In this document: one piece after another, positions 1 to 6,054 of the stretch
Layout: every line of letters begins with the position of its first letter
How positions within the stretch are numbered: the first letter of the stretch is position 1
NCBI GenBank assembly: GCA_003229995.1
Contig: QIGJ01000024.1
Location: 1-7,395, forward strand
Source of the DNA: Gammaproteobacteria bacterium
Lineage (GTDB): Bacteria > Pseudomonadota > Gammaproteobacteria > SZUA-152
DNA: 7,395 nt
Direction: 5' to 3'
Notes under the pieces: generated by a model
Databases searched by the model: none
What the model saw: only the letters and a program-made list of their open reading frames with translations
Told to the model about the DNA's origin: nothing
Program-made: the position numbers and the translations under genes

Positions 1-241
1 CATAGGTAGCAACCTGAGCCAAAATAGCATCCAGCGTTATCCATTCCCCCCCCTGAAATGCATAGCTTGTGTCGCAGTAACCACAACGCAGTGGACAACC
101 CGTGAGCCGGATAAACACGGTGGGATAACCCACGCTGCGCGACTCACCCTGTAAGGATAAAAAAATCTCACTCATACGCAGCTGATCGGGATGTCCGTCC
201 GTTACGGTTTTTTCTGGAACAATAGAGATATCAGCGCACAT
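1..241 (-). CDS. queE: QueE, 7-carboxy-7-deazaguanine synthase (3' end beyond window)
   Basis: Radical SAM enzyme that converts 6-carboxy-tetrahydropterin to 7-carboxy-7-deazaguanine in the cytoplasm, a step in queuosine (preQ0/preQ1) synthesis. Only the first 80 codons are present; the gene runs off the left edge. The N-terminal part reads SEIFLSLQGES, then a FIRLTGCPLRCGYCDTSYAF segment holding the CX3CX2C cluster (Cys49, Cys53, Cys56) that binds the 4Fe-4S centre. The closest match from memory is the Pseudomonas type of QueE, which also follows ybgF/cpoB. The ATG at 241 gives about 20 residues before the conserved core; an in-frame ATG at 175 would start directly at MSEIF. Neither has a strong Shine-Dalgarno sequence, so the start is uncertain. 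The identification is firm. It is separated from cpoB by 233 bases, so it may be transcribed partly on its own. Confidence 0.93.
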   Translation of the reverse strand, partial: MCADISIVPEKTVTDGHPDQLRMSEIFLSLQGESRSVGYPTVFIRLTGCPLRCGYCDTSYAFQGGEWITLDAILAQVATY

Positions 242-269
242 GATAATAAGAGACTTCTGGTTTTTTACT

Positions 270-289
270 AAAATTCGGTGATTACCGAA
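270..289 (-). terminator. Weak intrinsic-terminator-like hairpin before queE
   Basis: On the minus strand TTCGGT-AATC-ACCGAA forms a perfect 6-bp stem with a 4-base loop (274-289), followed directly by TTTT (273-270). The stem is short and not GC-rich, and the T-run is only four bases, so termination would be partial. It lies 32 bases upstream of the queE ATG, where it could also act as an attenuator or mRNA structure. Confidence 0.3.
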
Positions 290-321
290 AAAATGATATT
301 GGGAACCATTTACATTATCCA

Positions 322-342
322 GGTGGGCATTGCCCACCCTAC
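322..342 (-). repeat. Single REP-like palindrome with GTAG foot
   Basis: A perfect inverted repeat, GGTGGGCA-T-TGCCCACC on the plus strand (322-338), is flanked at 339-342 by CTAC. On the minus strand this is a GTAG tetranucleotide at the 5' foot of the hairpin. That layout is the signature of REP elements recognised by RAYT (TnpA-REP) transposases. Very similar GTAGGGTGGGCA-type palindromes are, from memory, common between genes in gammaproteobacteria. It has no T-run on either side, so it is not an ordinary terminator. Only one copy occurs in this window. Confidence 0.6.
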
Positions 343-474
343 AAAATTATCCCCATTTTTCTGCCATATGCTGAAAGCATGGCGACTTAGGAATGCGCGC
401 CAAACAGGGAAGTTATTACGTGCCCATCCCTTAGCGCTTAATTCATATTTAAACAGCGCATGACACAACAATGA

Positions 475-1338
475 TTAACGCTGTTTCAAATCCTGTAAAC
501 GTTTCTGCGCTAAACGGGCTGCTGTGGTATTCGGATAATTCATCACGACCTTGCTCAGTGACATACGCGCATTATCGTCTTGACCCAGCTCTTGAAAGGT
601 ATAACCCATTTTCAGCAACGCATCAGCACGTTTGGGGCTGTTCGGATGATTTTTTACCACTTTATCAAATTCGCTTAATGCTACCGCAAAATTCCGCTGC
701 ACATAATTGGCCTCACCCAACCAATATTGAGCGTTGTCCACAAACGGCCCTTGGGGATAAGTTTGCACAAACGTCCTAAACGCGGCCACGGCCAGATCAT
801 AGCGGCCTTCTTTTAGCAGGTTAAACGCACGCTCATAAGCCGCGCGCTCCTCTTGTGAACCGGCATTTGTATGTGATGCCGATGCCGTACCATCTATTGC
901 TGTTTCGGGCATTGCTCCACCGGGCCCTCCGACAGACGGTATTGTTGGTGCCATCGACAGACTTGCGCGCACAGCTTCCAGGTCACGCAAACGGCGGTCA
1001 ATATCCAGATATAGATCACGTTGCCGCTTTTTCAGTTGCTCCATGCCATAAACCTGCTCTTCCATTTGGCCGAGCATTTGTTGGACTTCATTTTGCAAGC
1101 TGTCGATGCGGGTCATTAAATCGATCAGCGTTTGATTTTCCAACAGGCGTTCCAACCGCTGCAAACGTTGTTCCAAACTGCCCGCCGTCGGTGTTGAAGC
1201 TGCCGCCGGTGCTCCTGACGCTTCAATAACCGGTGCCGGTTTTCGCGCCACAGCATCAGAAACGAAAGATGGCGCGGCCAAAATGACCAGCGCCATACTT
1301 GCGTACTTCATTAACGAAGCTCTGAAATATTGCGTCAC
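475..1338 (-). CDS. cpoB: CpoB (YbgF), Tol-Pal-associated periplasmic coiled-coil/TPR protein
   Basis: Periplasmic protein that in E. coli binds TolA and PBP1B and couples outer-membrane constriction to septal peptidoglycan synthesis. The N-terminus has a hydrophobic signal stretch (about residues 12-31) ending DAVA before RKP, a good signal peptidase I site. An alanine/proline linker follows, then a coiled coil at about 54-125 (SLEQRLQRLERLLENQ onward; the trimerisation region in E. coli). A glycine-rich linker leads to three TPR repeats at about 165-285 (RAFNLLKEGRYDLAVAAF, then YWLGEANYVQRNFAVALSEF and onward). The length of 287 residues is close to the family norm. The start used is GTG at 1338, with an in-frame TGA six codons upstream; ATG at 1311 (MKYASMALVIL) would give a shorter, equally plausible signal peptide. 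Neither has a good Shine-Dalgarno, but the GTG overlaps the stop of a mini-ORF. It is 59 bases downstream of pal, probably in the same operon. Confidence 0.93.
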   Translation of the reverse strand: MTQYFRASLMKYASMALVILAAPSFVSDAVARKPAPVIEASGAPAAASTPTAGSLEQRLQRLERLLENQTLIDLMTRIDSLQNEVQQMLGQMEEQVYGMEQLKKRQRDLYLDIDRRLRDLEAVRASLSMAPTIPSVGGPGGAMPETAIDGTASASHTNAGSQEERAAYERAFNLLKEGRYDLAVAAFRTFVQTYPQGPFVDNAQYWLGEANYVQRNFAVALSEFDKVVKNHPNSPKRADALLKMGYTFQELGQDDNARMSLSKVVMNYPNTTAARLAQKRLQDLKQR

Positions 1339-1370
1339 AAGATGCCCGTTCTTTCAAACATGTCGTTCAA
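1335..1370 (-). promoter_or_regulatory. Candidate mini-ORF (11 codons) overlapping the cpoB GTG start
   Basis: After the pal stop, the minus strand shows GAAGGA (1383-1378), a fair Shine-Dalgarno, then seven bases and a TTG codon at 1370. From there 11 sense codons (MNDMFERTGIL if TTG initiates) end in a TGA at 1337-1335. That TGA overlaps the GTG start of cpoB as GTGA, the classic layout for translational coupling. It could let ribosomes reach the poorly served cpoB start. An in-frame GTG at 1385 would lengthen it to 16 codons. It is short enough to be chance. Confidence 0.3.
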
Positions 1371-1397
1371 AATATCATCCTTCACAGACGATCACTT

Positions 1398-1973
1398 TTA
1401 ACGGTTGTAAATAAACTCAACACGGCGATTCAGCGCCAGAGAGTCTTCATCGTGTCCCAGTGCAGCAGGACGTTCTTCACCATAGCTAATCACGCGAACC
1501 TGACTGGCGGAGGCACCTTGCAAGGCCAGCATACGCTGCACAGCATTGGCACGAAGTTCACCCAGGGCAATGTTGTATTCGCGGGTACCACGTTCATCGG
1601 CATGGCCTTCCAGGGTAACCTGTACACTGCTGTTATTAGCCAGATATTCAGCATGCGCCTGGACAATGGCTAGAAAGTCGCTTTTGATATCAGTCTGGTC
1701 AAAATCAAAATAAACCACACGTTTTGCCAGCAGGCTGTTGGGATCATCCAGGGGGTCACCGCCGAAACCGAGCTCTTGTTCGCCCATGCCTTCACCACTG
1801 GCCATATCGCCAGAACCAACGCCGCTGGTGGTTGCCGATGAATCCAGGTCACCGGCTGATGAGGATGAACTCACACCACTGTCCGTTTCTTCTTCCACTT
1901 CACCAGAAGTGCCACATCCCAGCAGCATCAGTGCCGGTAACATTGTAAGCACAGTCTTGGTCCATAATTTCAT
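1398..1973 (-). CDS. pal: Pal, peptidoglycan-associated outer-membrane lipoprotein
   Basis: Outer-membrane lipoprotein that binds the meso-diaminopimelate of peptidoglycan and TolB, anchoring the outer membrane to the wall. It has 191 residues. The signal peptide is MKLWTKTVLTMLPALMLLGC with lipobox LLGC, so Cys20 is lipidated; Gly at +2 is compatible with Lol export to the outer membrane. A flexible Ser/Gly/acidic linker (21-80) is followed by an OmpA-like domain (about 85-190). In it GHADERGTREYN and LGELRANAV carry Asp126 and Arg141, the pair expected to bind peptidoglycan. The ATG at 1973 is chosen over an upstream in-frame TTG at 1997 because AGGGAG lies six bases before it and the lipoprotein signal then has its usual length. 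It is 75 bases downstream of tolB and 59 upstream of cpoB. I see no convincing promoter of its own in the AT-rich gap. Confidence 0.97.
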   Translation of the reverse strand: MKLWTKTVLTMLPALMLLGCGTSGEVEEETDSGVSSSSSAGDLDSSATTSGVGSGDMASGEGMGEQELGFGGDPLDDPNSLLAKRVVYFDFDQTDIKSDFLAIVQAHAEYLANNSSVQVTLEGHADERGTREYNIALGELRANAVQRMLALQGASASQVRVISYGEERPAALGHDEDSLALNRRVEFIYNR

Positions 1974-1979
1974 AGCTAA

Positions 1980-1985
1980 CTCCCT
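1980..1985 (-). promoter_or_regulatory. Ribosome binding site of pal
   Basis: AGGGAG on the minus strand, six bases before the ATG at 1973. It decides the pal start: the upstream TTG at 1997 would place this Shine-Dalgarno inside the coding region. Confidence 0.8.
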
Positions 1986-2048
1986 CAAATTATTCAAACG
2001 TATTTAGTAAATTGATACCGCGTTTTATTGCATATTTTCTTGCGACTT

Positions 2049-3395
2049 TCATTGTGGAAAGGGTGACCACGCGGGCTCCCGCACATCACCTTCCGGGATG
2101 GTCAGCCGCTGATGGATATTGCCATCCACGGAAACCGCCTTCAAAATTCCACGCCTGCCCGCGCTGGTGGCATAAATAATCATGCCCCCATTGGGCGCAA
2201 AACTGGGCGACTCATCTAATGAGCCGTCCGTCAGCACACGCAGATTACCACTTTTTAGATCCATCACCGCGACTCGATACTTGCCATCCGTACGGTGAAT
2301 CATAGCTACTTTTTTACCATCCTGGGATACCGATGCCTTGGCATTGTACTTGCCTTCAAAGGTCAGGCGTCTCGCCTTGCCACCGCTGGACGACACTTGA
2401 TAAAGCTGCGGCCGCCCACCACGATCCGAGGTAAAAATAACCGTCTTGCCGTCTGGTGTCCATGTGGGCTCGGTATCAATTGCCCAGTGACGCGTTAAGC
2501 GCCGCTGTTTTTTGCCGGTCAAGTCTATGACATATATCTCAGGGTTACCATCCTTGGAAAGGGTTACCGCCAGAGATTTACCATCCGGCGACCATGAAGG
2601 TGCACCATTAATGCCTTTGTAGGACGAAACTTTGTCTCGACGCCCACTGGATATGTTTTGTACAAACACAGCCTGGTGGCCGTTATCTTCCAACGAGGCA
2701 TAGGCAATATGGGTTCCATCGGGTGACCATGCTGGTGACAGAATCGGTTCACGCGAACGCATCATTGACTGCGGGCCGTAACCATCGGCGTCAGCAATCC
2801 ATAGCGAGTATCGGCGCGCCTTACCCACACCCGCCGCTGTGACATAGGCGACACTTGTGGTAAATGCCCCACGTTCACCCGTCAGTTTTTCATAAATAAT
2901 GTCACTGACCTGATGCGCGGCACGCCGCAGATCATTGCCACTCACAGAAAAACTGAATCCTTCCAGTTGCTTTTCCTTGAACACATCAAATAACCGAAAG
3001 CGGATTTTATAACGATCCGCGCCCAGGTATTGCAGAGTACCTACCACTAGGTTTTCACTCTGAAAAATACGCCAGTTGGAAAAATTGATTGTCGAATCGA
3101 CATTGGGACGGGCTAACATATCCTTGGGAGGCAAGGGGTCAAAACGTCCGGTGCGCGCCAAGTCGGCACGAACAATGGCCGCGATATCAACAGGCGGCTT
3201 TTTTGGGGGTACCAGATCAGCGGGGGTTTGTGGATTTTGCGGCGGCACTTGCCAGGAAAACGGTACCACTGCCAACGGCACTGCGCCTTCGACACCTTGG
3301 GTGATTTCAATATTCAGCACCGCCTGTGCGGTCCCGGCCAGCAATAGCAAATAGAAGCCGGATACAATATTCGTGAACCGTTTTATTTTATACAT
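2049..3395 (-). CDS. tolB: TolB, periplasmic beta-propeller of the Tol-Pal system
   Basis: Periplasmic protein that binds Pal and TolA and controls how much Pal is free to grip peptidoglycan. It has 448 residues (E. coli about 430). The signal peptide MYKIKRFTNIVSGFYLLLLA ends GTAQA, with cleavage before VLNIEITQG, the conserved mature start. An N-terminal alpha/beta domain (about 26-175) is followed by a six-bladed propeller (about 185-448). Repeated blade motifs include PAWSPDGTHIAYAS (221), PSWSPDGKSLAV (266), PTWTPDGKTVIFTSDRGG (310), ASVSQDGKKVAM (354), PSFAPNGGMIIYAT (397) and PAWSPF (441). A proline-rich insert at residues 49-69 makes it longer than E. coli TolB. The reading frame stays open to 3581 inside tolA, but the signal peptide fixes the ATG at 3395, 34 bases after the tolA stop. 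Its Shine-Dalgarno is weak. Confidence 0.97.
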   Translation of the reverse strand: MYKIKRFTNIVSGFYLLLLAGTAQAVLNIEITQGVEGAVPLAVVPFSWQVPPQNPQTPADLVPPKKPPVDIAAIVRADLARTGRFDPLPPKDMLARPNVDSTINFSNWRIFQSENLVVGTLQYLGADRYKIRFRLFDVFKEKQLEGFSFSVSGNDLRRAAHQVSDIIYEKLTGERGAFTTSVAYVTAAGVGKARRYSLWIADADGYGPQSMMRSREPILSPAWSPDGTHIAYASLEDNGHQAVFVQNISSGRRDKVSSYKGINGAPSWSPDGKSLAVTLSKDGNPEIYVIDLTGKKQRRLTRHWAIDTEPTWTPDGKTVIFTSDRGGRPQLYQVSSSGGKARRLTFEGKYNAKASVSQDGKKVAMIHRTDGKYRVAVMDLKSGNLRVLTDGSLDESPSFAPNGGMIIYATSAGRRGILKAVSVDGNIHQRLTIPEGDVREPAWSPFPQ

Positions 3396-3429
3396 CGGAT
3401 ATTCACATTTTCTCAAATTTATTTTGGGT

Positions 3430-4362
3430 TTATTTTTCTGGCTTAAAGCTAAACAAAATCTGTCGCTCAAACAACGCGGGGTCCGAGGGTCGCGGTAATG
3501 GTGACGCCTTGTACACTGCCGCTTCCACTGAGCGTCGGAAAACATCATCACCAATACATTGGGTGACCGTGACATTAACAACTTCTCCGCCAGGAATCTG
3601 GCTCACCGCCACTTTGCACGATGAACCCGATCTGGCACTGGCGGGACGAATCCAGTTTCGCTCCACCTTGTTTTTAATATCGGCGACGTAACGGCCTCGT
3701 AATGAACTCAAGCGTTTCTGATTAGCGGAGTCCATGCGTTGTTGCTCGGCTGCAAATTCAGCACGTCGCGCAGTGGCTTCAACATCACGCCGACGCTTTT
3801 CGTCGAGCATTCTACGTTTGGTAGCCGCATCCGCCAAGCGTTTCTCTTCAGCAATACGTTTTTTTTCCAATACAGCCTGTTCAGTTTTCAAACGTTCCAC
3901 TTCTTTTTTCTTTTTGACTTGTTCTGCCGCAATGCGTTTTTCTTCAGCCTTGCGTTTTTCTTGCTGTTTTTTCTGACGTTTTTCTTCGGCTTTGCGTTCT
4001 TTTTGCCGTTCTTTCTGGCGTTTCTTTTCGGCATCGCGCTCTTTGCGCAATTTAGCCAAGCGTTTCTCCTCACGCTTGCGCTTTGCTTCTGCTTCAGAAG
4101 CCTGTTTGTCCAGTTTGTTTTGTTTGGCCGTTTCCCGTTTTTCTTTTTTCGCTTCAGCCTTTTTCAGCTTTTCCACTTCGGCAAGAACGCGGGATTCGTC
4201 CACCGCCACGGCTTTGATAATATTCACTGCCGGTTGCGCGGGTGTGGGCAAGTCAGTCCATTCCAGGCTGACAAATAACACCGCCGCCAAAATCACATGC
4301 ACCAGGATGGCATACATCATGGCCAATGGGTTTTCGAGGATCTCTTTTAGCAAGGCTCTCAC
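3430..4362 (-). CDS. tolA: TolA, inner-membrane-anchored trans-envelope energy transducer
   Basis: Transmits proton-motive force from TolQ-TolR across the periplasm to TolB/Pal; also a binding partner for CpoB and often for phage and colicins. It has 310 residues. Domain I has one membrane helix (about 15-33) with His22 and Ser32 in the positions typical of TolA/TonB anchors. Domain II (about 57-217) is a long charged helical stalk. Domain III (about 219-310) starts LRGRYVADIKNKVERNWIRP, holds Cys249 and Cys269, probably disulfide-bonded as in other TolA C-domains, and ends FSFKPEK. The stalk is unusually Lys/Arg/Glu-rich: in residues 61-150, 57 of 90 are K, R or E and only 13 are Ala. The start is GTG at 4362, the earliest possible because TGA lies two codons upstream, but no good Shine-Dalgarno is visible. 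It is 42 bases after tolR and 34 before tolB. Confidence 0.96.
   Translation of the reverse strand: MRALLKEILENPLAMMYAILVHVILAAVLFVSLEWTDLPTPAQPAVNIIKAVAVDESRVLAEVEKLKKAEAKKEKRETAKQNKLDKQASEAEAKRKREEKRLAKLRKERDAEKKRQKERQKERKAEEKRQKKQQEKRKAEEKRIAAEQVKKKKEVERLKTEQAVLEKKRIAEEKRLADAATKRRMLDEKRRRDVEATARRAEFAAEQQRMDSANQKRLSSLRGRYVADIKNKVERNWIRPASARSGSSCKVAVSQIPGGEVVNVTVTQCIGDDVFRRSVEAAVYKASPLPRPSDPALFERQILFSFKPEK
3934..3996 (-). repeat. Imperfect direct repeat in the TolA stalk coding region
   Basis: Two copies of a 21-base unit (3976-3996 and 3934-3954, 18 of 21 bases alike) are 42 bases apart and encode RKAEEKR at TolA residues 123-129 and 137-143. EEKR also occurs at residues 98 and 172. A 14-residue spacing (two heptads) fits a helical stalk that grew by small internal duplications. 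Confidence 0.6.
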
Positions 4363-4404
4363 AATTCAGCGTCTTGTTTTTATTAATCAGTGCTATTTTT
4401 GGCG

Positions 4405-4842
4405 CTATTGAATGTCTTCGACTGCCTGGGTGATCAACCCCACACTGGGCGCTCCGGCCTTTTGCAACAGCGCCATAGCAACCACGACTTTGCCATATTC
4501 CACCTGCGCATCACCGCGCACCATAATCGGAGTTTTGGGCCGATGACGCAGCACGGCGGCTACTTTGGTGACCAGCAGCTGGTGGTCAATGGGGTCATCA
4601 GGCGTGTTACCCACACTGAGATAATAATCGCCATCAGCCGTCACCGTGACCACCAGCGGTTCATCGGTTTCACCACCCACAGGACCGGCATCAGCCTGTG
4701 GCAACTCTACCGCCACGCCCTGGGTCAGCAATGGCGCGGTGATCATAAAAATCACCAACAGTACCAACATCACGTCGATGTAGGGCACCACGTTGATTTC
4801 CGACATAGGTTTACGACGGATTCTTTTCGGCTGGACTGCCAT
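4405..4842 (-). CDS. tolR: TolR, ExbD/MotB-like inner-membrane proton-channel subunit
   Basis: Single-span inner-membrane protein that with TolQ forms the proton-driven motor energising TolA. It has 145 residues, the usual ExbD/TolR size. A short basic cytoplasmic tail (MAVQPKRIRRKPMSEINVVP) leads into one membrane helix at about 21-38 (YIDVMLVLLVIFMITAP) carrying Asp23, the conserved protonatable residue. The periplasmic domain (about 45-145) ends in the usual LLQKAGAPSVGLIT region. The ATG at 4842 directly abuts the tolQ stop codon (TAAATG), so the two are almost surely translationally coupled. This fits the fixed subunit ratio expected of the complex. ExbD is the alternative family member, but tolQ, tolA, tolB and pal as neighbours settle it. 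Confidence 0.97.
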   Translation of the reverse strand: MAVQPKRIRRKPMSEINVVPYIDVMLVLLVIFMITAPLLTQGVAVELPQADAGPVGGETDEPLVVTVTADGDYYLSVGNTPDDPIDHQLLVTKVAAVLRHRPKTPIMVRGDAQVEYGKVVVAMALLQKAGAPSVGLITQAVEDIQ

Positions 4843-5517
4843 TTATTTATGTGCCTGTCGTTGCAGGATGTTGGCGAATTCTTCCGAAAAGGCATCATAA
4901 CGACTGATCAGTCGCTCCAGTTCGGTACTGAAACGATTGTAGGCAATCACTGCCGGAATTGCCGCAAACAGACCCATGGCCGTGGCCACCAATGCTTCGG
5001 CAATGCCCGGTGCCACCATAGAAATAGTGGCCTGCTTGACATTCCCCAGGGCACGGAAGGAATTCATGATGCCCCATACTGTGCCGAACAAACCAATATA
5101 CGGGCTGGTGGAGCCTACTGTTGCCAAAAATGGCAGATGCAACTCCAGCTTGTCGGTTTCCCGCGACAGTGCCACACGCATGGCGCGCTGTGCGCCTTCC
5201 AGCACCGCCATGGGGTCTACACTTTCCTGCTTGCGCAGCCGTGCAAATTCCTTGAATCCCGCCTCAAAAATAATCGCCATGCCCGCGTTACCGTGGCGAC
5301 CGGAGGTCACTTGATTATAGAGATTGGCAAGATCACCACCAGACCAGAATTTTTCTTCAAACTCCTCGGCCTCAGTGCGCGCTTTGGACAGTATTCGGCG
5401 TTTCTGAAAAATGACATTCCAGGAAAACAGCGACGTAACAAGTAGAAGCAGCATCACCAATTGTACCAGCACGCTGGCTTCGATAATTAACGAAAGAATC
5501 GATAGATCAGTCGTCAC
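4843..5517 (-). CDS. tolQ: TolQ, ExbB/MotA-like inner-membrane proton-channel subunit
   Basis: Three-span inner-membrane protein that, with TolR, uses proton-motive force to energise TolA. It has 224 residues (E. coli about 230). Membrane helices lie at about 11-37, 128-151 and 168-193. The last two carry Thr146 (GLFGTVWGIM) and Thr179 (ALVATAMGLF), matching the channel threonines 145 and 178 of E. coli TolQ. A large cytoplasmic loop (about 40-125) separates helices 1 and 2. The start is a GTG at 5517, supported by AGGAG seven bases upstream. The start lies inside the end of ybgC, an 11-base overlap that suggests translational coupling. The stop abuts the tolR start. Confidence 0.97.
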   Translation of the reverse strand: MTTDLSILSLIIEASVLVQLVMLLLLVTSLFSWNVIFQKRRILSKARTEAEEFEEKFWSGGDLANLYNQVTSGRHGNAGMAIIFEAGFKEFARLRKQESVDPMAVLEGAQRAMRVALSRETDKLELHLPFLATVGSTSPYIGLFGTVWGIMNSFRALGNVKQATISMVAPGIAEALVATAMGLFAAIPAVIAYNRFSTELERLISRYDAFSEEFANILQRQAHK

Positions 5518-5941
5518 CCAAAATCTCCTGTCGGATGGCGGCAGGAATAGCGCGCGGCTTTAAACTGTTGGCATCCAGGCAGGCGACCCTGATTTGGCCT
5601 TGGCATAACAATAAATCACTTTTCACTGCGTCAATCCCCTCGCTGGTTATTAAATTTACCGTCTGATCAAAAATCAGGCTGGCTTTGCCAATCTCCGCCA
5701 CGCTCGCGCTAACGGAAAGCAGCTGGTTAAAACGGGCAGGCTTGAGATAATCCAATTGCGCCGAACGCACTGCAAAAACCAACCCTTCCCGCTCTATCAG
5801 AACATCCTGTTCCACACCGCGTGCCCGCAACCATTCCGTGCGCGCTCGTTCCATGAATTTCAGGTAGTTAGCGTGGTAGACCACTCCGCCATTGTCGGTA
5901 TCCTCGTAATAGACCCGCACTGACCAGGAAAATTCAGCCAC
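5507..5941 (-). CDS. ybgC: YbgC, Tol-Pal-associated acyl-CoA thioesterase (hotdog fold)
   Basis: Cytoplasmic thioesterase of the 4-hydroxybenzoyl-CoA thioesterase-like hotdog family. E. coli YbgC acts on acyl-CoA and has been linked to phospholipid synthesis enzymes; its tie to Tol-Pal function is unclear even though it is the first gene of the cluster in many Proteobacteria. It has 144 residues (E. coli about 134). The signature VRVYYEDTDNGGVVYHANYL with Asp16 as the catalytic acid and the following FMERARTEWLR segment are intact. The start is GTG at 5941, since an in-frame TGA directly precedes it; the Shine-Dalgarno is weak (GGGTGA). The end overlaps tolQ by 11 bases. It is 113 bases downstream of ruvB, so the tol promoter may lie in that gap or upstream of it. 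Confidence 0.95.
   Translation of the reverse strand: MAEFSWSVRVYYEDTDNGGVVYHANYLKFMERARTEWLRARGVEQDVLIEREGLVFAVRSAQLDYLKPARFNQLLSVSASVAEIGKASLIFDQTVNLITSEGIDAVKSDLLLCQGQIRVACLDANSLKPRAIPAAIRQEILGDD
5525..5529 (-). promoter_or_regulatory. Ribosome binding site of tolQ
   Basis: AGGAG on the minus strand within the last codons of ybgC, seven bases before the tolQ GTG at 5517. It supports the GTG start and the 11-base ybgC/tolQ overlap. Confidence 0.8.
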
Positions 5942-5969
5942 TCAATTCACCCATGACAGGCAACATACC

Positions 5970-5990
5970 GCACAAACAGGCATTTTGTGC
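5970..5990. repeat. 21-base inverted repeat between ruvB and ybgC
   Basis: GCACAAA (5970-5976) and TTTGTGC (5984-5990) form a perfect 7-bp dyad around a 7-base spacer, 29 bases upstream of the ybgC start. No T-run follows on the minus strand, so it is not a terminator. A regulator-binding dyad or an mRNA hairpin are both possible. An alternative longer pairing, ACAGGC (5976-5981) with GCCTGT (6009-6014), competes with it. I see no convincing -35/-10 pair in the 113-base gap. Confidence 0.45.
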
Positions 5991-6054
5991 CCACTCGACC
6001 GGTTAAACGCCTGTAAGTGGAATTTGTATCCGTGCTTATTCACAGAGCGGTGCA

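Noticed and set aside
278..463. 61-codon plus-strand frame in the cpoB-queE gap
   Set aside because: It runs through the REP-like palindrome and the hairpin, has no Shine-Dalgarno and no familiar sequence; chance is the simplest explanation.
3396..3581. N-terminal extension of tolB into tolA
   Set aside because: The extension overlaps the TolA C-terminal domain. A proper signal peptide with GTAQA cleavage starts at 3395.
3739..4278. 179-codon plus-strand open frame rich in Phe, opposite tolA
   Set aside because: It is the antisense of the Lys/Glu-rich stalk: TTT/TTC runs simply mirror AAA/GAA codons. It has no Shine-Dalgarno and no recognisable domain.
4390..5445. 351-codon plus-strand open frame opposite tolQ and tolR
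   Set aside because: Long, but it lies across two clear, conserved minus-strand membrane proteins. Its His/Gln-rich translation resembles no family and is a by-product of their codon use.
5934..5954. Six-codon ATG frame overlapping the ybgC GTG start
   Set aside because: It has no Shine-Dalgarno and is too short to separate from chance, unlike the mini-ORF before cpoB.
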